Positions 5,798 through 7,702 of a stretch of 7,702 bases of DNA are shown here, piece by piece. The position numbers and the translations under genes are program-made. Below the pieces are notes generated by a model. The model was not told the origin of the DNA, ran no database searches, and saw only the letters and a program-made list of their open reading frames with translations. The first letter of the stretch is position 1; every line of letters starts with the position of its first letter. The DNA comes from Candidatus Nomurabacteria bacterium RIFCSPHIGHO2_01_FULL_39_10 (GTDB lineage: Bacteria; Patescibacteriota; Minisyncoccia; Phycocordibacterales; UBA9973). Location of the stretch: positions 1 to 7,702 of the forward strand of contig MFTJ01000008.1 of the NCBI GenBank assembly GCA_001786805.1. Reading direction: 5' to 3'.

Positions 5798-7702
5798 ATG
5801 CGCTCAAATATATTTAACAGGCTTTCTTTTGTTTCTCTCTTTTTAGTCATGGTGCTGTTGCCGTTTTTTTTGCTACCCTTCACTAATATCCCGATTGGGA
5901 TTTCTAAAGGGGTGCTTTTGGCGACGGGACTTGCTTTTTCGGTTATTTTTTGGGGTTTTGCCCGGTTTTTTGATGGTAAAATAATTTTACCCAGGTCCTT
6001 GCCTCTCTTCGGGGGCGGTCTGATTGTTTTGGTCGTTTTTCTTTCCGCTATTTTTGTGAAAGATTCAGAAGTATCCTTTTTTGGCACAATGTTTGATATC
6101 GGCTCCTTCTGGTTTATTTTTTCCGGTTTTCTTTTCATGCTGATGTGCGCTTTAGTTTTCCGCGATCAAAAGAGCGCCAGAGTAGTTTTGTTTGGAGTCA
6201 TACTATCCAGCATTGTCGTCCTGATTTTCCAGACTGTCCATATGTTTTTCCCGGGAGAATTGTCTTTGGGAGTTTTGGACCCGGCTTTAAAGACAGACAA
6301 TGTCATCGGTTCTTGGAATGAACTCGGGCTTTTTGCGGGCTTTTCCGCCTTGATGTCGCTTTTAATGGTTGAGTTTTTTTTAATGACCAGGCTGGAAAAA
6401 TGGATACTCCGGGCGTTAATTATTCTCTCCGTGTTCTTGATTGCCGCCATCAATTTTTCGCTGGTTTGGGAGCTTCTCGGCGTCTCGGCTTTGATTATTT
6501 TTGTTTATAAAATTTCAATTTCATTCAAAGAAAAAATCGCCGAAGATGCCGGAAGCGCCACAAGCGTTAAAAAAGAAAAAACCCATTTTCCCGTGTTTTC
6601 TTTTGTGATAATCATGATTGCTCTTTTATTTTTTATGTCCGGGCAGTTTGTTGGGGGAATAATATCCTCTCGTCTGGGAGTGCAAAATACCGAAATCAAT
6701 ATTACCCTTCGGACCACGACGGAGGTTGCCAGGGCGGTTCTCAAAGATAATTTTTTATTTGGCATAGGTCCGAATAAATTTGGAGAAGCTTGGGCCATGT
6801 ATAAGCCCGTTACAGTCAATGCGCCTATAAATGGTAATCTTTGGAACCTTCCCGTCAGTTCCGGTTCGGGACTGTTGCCTACGATAATCTCTACCACCGG
6901 TTATGCTGGCATTCTCGCATGGCTTCTTTTCTTTGGCTTATTTATATTTAGCGGTGTAAAATCAATTTTTTCCAGCATTAAAAACCGCGTAAATTGGGAA
7001 ACAATGGCATTTTTTGTTTTATCTCTTTATCTTTTTGTTTCCTCTTTCTTTTACCCCGCAGGGTCGGTGACATTTTTACTAGCTCTCGCTTTTGCCGGAG
7101 TGTTTGCGGGATTGTCCGCAGGGAATAACGCCGGTGGCGATATTTCGCTTTCATTTCTGAGCGACCATAGAAAAAGTTTTTTTTCCATACTGTTCATTGT
7201 TCTTGCGATAGTTCTTTCTTCCGCTGCCTTGTTTACATATGCCGGACGCCTTGCTTCCGTTTCTTACTTTAGAGAGGCGTTAACGGTTCCGACTGTTCCG
7301 GAAGCCGTCGTTGCAATTAACAAAGCTTTAAGCTTATATCAGAATGATCTATATTTGCGCGCTTATGCGCAGATATACTTGGTGAAGCTAAATTCCCTAG
7401 CTCAAAAAAAGGAAGGAGAATTATCCGATGCGGATAAGAAAGATTTACAAACGAGCCTGGACCAAGCGGTGATCGGCGCAAAATCGGCTGTAGCGTATAA
7501 CCCGAAGAATTATATAAATTTACAGGCGCTTGGTTCTTTATACGAAAACCTTGCCGCGATTGGCGTTAAGGATGCTTATCTCGGCGCAGCTGAGGCTTAT
7601 AAGGGAGCTGCTACCCTTAACCCAAACAATCCCGGAATCAAGCTTTCTTTGGCTATTGCATCCAATGCTCTCAAAAAAGCGGATGAAGCTGAAAGCTATG
7701 CA
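5798..7702 (+). CDS. O-antigen ligase/polymerase-like polytopic membrane protein with C-terminal TPRs (3' end outside window)
   Basis: The frame runs 635 codons from the ATG at 5798 to the right edge without a stop. About twelve or thirteen hydrophobic helices lie between residues 9 and 482, for example 9-27, 36-55, 68-87, 97-122, 129-150, 175-196, 199-222, 264-288, 365-390, 400-440 and 460-482. The large loop at about 291-360 carries RTTTEVARAVLKDNFLFGIGPNKF (305-328 region) and an AMYKP segment, typical of the Wzy_C/O-antigen ligase superfamily, whose members transfer or polymerise lipid-linked glycans on the outer face of the membrane. From about residue 490, amphipathic helix pairs (EAVVAINKALSLYQND, AVAYNPKNY, LGSLYENLA, GAATLNPNNP) look like TPRs facing outside. 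The start is supported by the promoter spacing and the hydrophobic segment that follows it. The exact reaction (ligase, polymerase or protein glycosyltransferase) cannot be told from sequence. Confidence 0.82.
   Translation, partial: MRSNIFNRLSFVSLFLVMVLLPFFLLPFTNIPIGISKGVLLATGLAFSVIFWGFARFFDGKIILPRSLPLFGGGLIVLVVFLSAIFVKDSEVSFFGTMFDIGSFWFIFSGFLFMLMCALVFRDQKSARVVLFGVILSSIVVLIFQTVHMFFPGELSLGVLDPALKTDNVIGSWNELGLFAGFSALMSLLMVEFFLMTRLEKWILRALIILSVFLIAAINFSLVWELLGVSALIIFVYKISISFKEKIAEDAGSATSVKKEKTHFPVFSFVIIMIALLFFMSGQFVGGIISSRLGVQNTEINITLRTTTEVARAVLKDNFLFGIGPNKFGEAWAMYKPVTVNAPINGNLWNLPVSSGSGLLPTIISTTGYAGILAWLLFFGLFIFSGVKSIFSSIKNRVNWETMAFFVLSLYLFVSSFFYPAGSVTFLLALAFAGVFAGLSAGNNAGGDISLSFLSDHRKSFFSILFIVLAIVLSSAALFTYAGRLASVSYFREALTVPTVPEAVVAINKALSLYQNDLYLRAYAQIYLVKLNSLAQKKEGELSDADKKDLQTSLDQAVIGAKSAVAYNPKNYINLQALGSLYENLAAIGVKDAYLGAAEAYKGAATLNPNNPGIKLSLAIASNALKKADEAESYA

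Noticed and set aside
5770..6138. Reverse-strand Lys-rich reading frame
   Set aside because: It is the complement of Phe-rich membrane helices of the forward O-antigen-ligase-like gene.

Overview
The window looks like a piece of a small-genome bacterium of the Candidate Phyla Radiation (Patescibacteria, most likely a Parcubacteria-type lineage). This is inferred from three things: cohesin-fold surface proteins with Ig-like domains, an O-antigen-ligase-like membrane protein carrying C-terminal TPRs, and a compact LeuRS interrupted by low-complexity and palindromic repeats. TGA acts as a stop (ATGA overlap at 784-787), so the UGA=Gly code of Gracilibacteria/Absconditabacteria does not apply. 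No 16S or other phylogenetic marker is present, so the placement is tentative.

Layout, all genes on the + strand. (1) Positions 2-787: the 3' part of a cohesin-domain, single-anchor surface protein; its frame is open to the left window edge. (2) Positions 784-2811: a larger paralogue with signal peptide, cohesin domain, Ig-like domains, several membrane segments and a cytoplasmic coiled-coil tail. It overlaps the first gene by ATGA. (3) Positions 2827-5760: leuS, leucyl-tRNA synthetase, 15 nt downstream and probably in the same transcript. (4) Positions 5798-7702: a polytopic O-antigen ligase/polymerase-like protein with TPRs, cut by the right edge. It is preceded by a probable promoter of its own that would give a leaderless mRNA. 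There is no gene-free stretch longer than 36 bases.

The most striking feature is inside leuS. A 444-bp element (3535-3978, exactly 148 codons) is inserted in frame in the editing domain. It has 32-bp terminal inverted repeats (27/32 matching), and each repeat itself folds as a hairpin plus an arm. It encodes a complete-looking DUF559/Vsr-like PD-(D/E)XK endonuclease domain with no intein or intron hallmarks. About 870 bases downstream, a 79-bp nuclease-less copy of the same element (4851-4929) is inserted in frame in the catalytic domain; its right half matches that of the long element at 31 of 32 bases. Both are read in the same frame and orientation. Removing both leaves a LeuRS of about 803 residues, a normal size, with all signature motifs intact. 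A related hairpin lies in the interdomain linker of the first gene, and two short tandem repeats (about 8-bp and 7-bp units) lie in the 3' part of leuS. Together these suggest an autonomous/non-autonomous family of palindromic elements that colonise coding sequence in frame, comparable to Rickettsia palindromic elements but with a nuclease-bearing member.

The surface-protein pair and the ligase-like gene suggest a cell-envelope neighbourhood with leuS embedded in it; no functional link between leuS and the envelope genes is evident.
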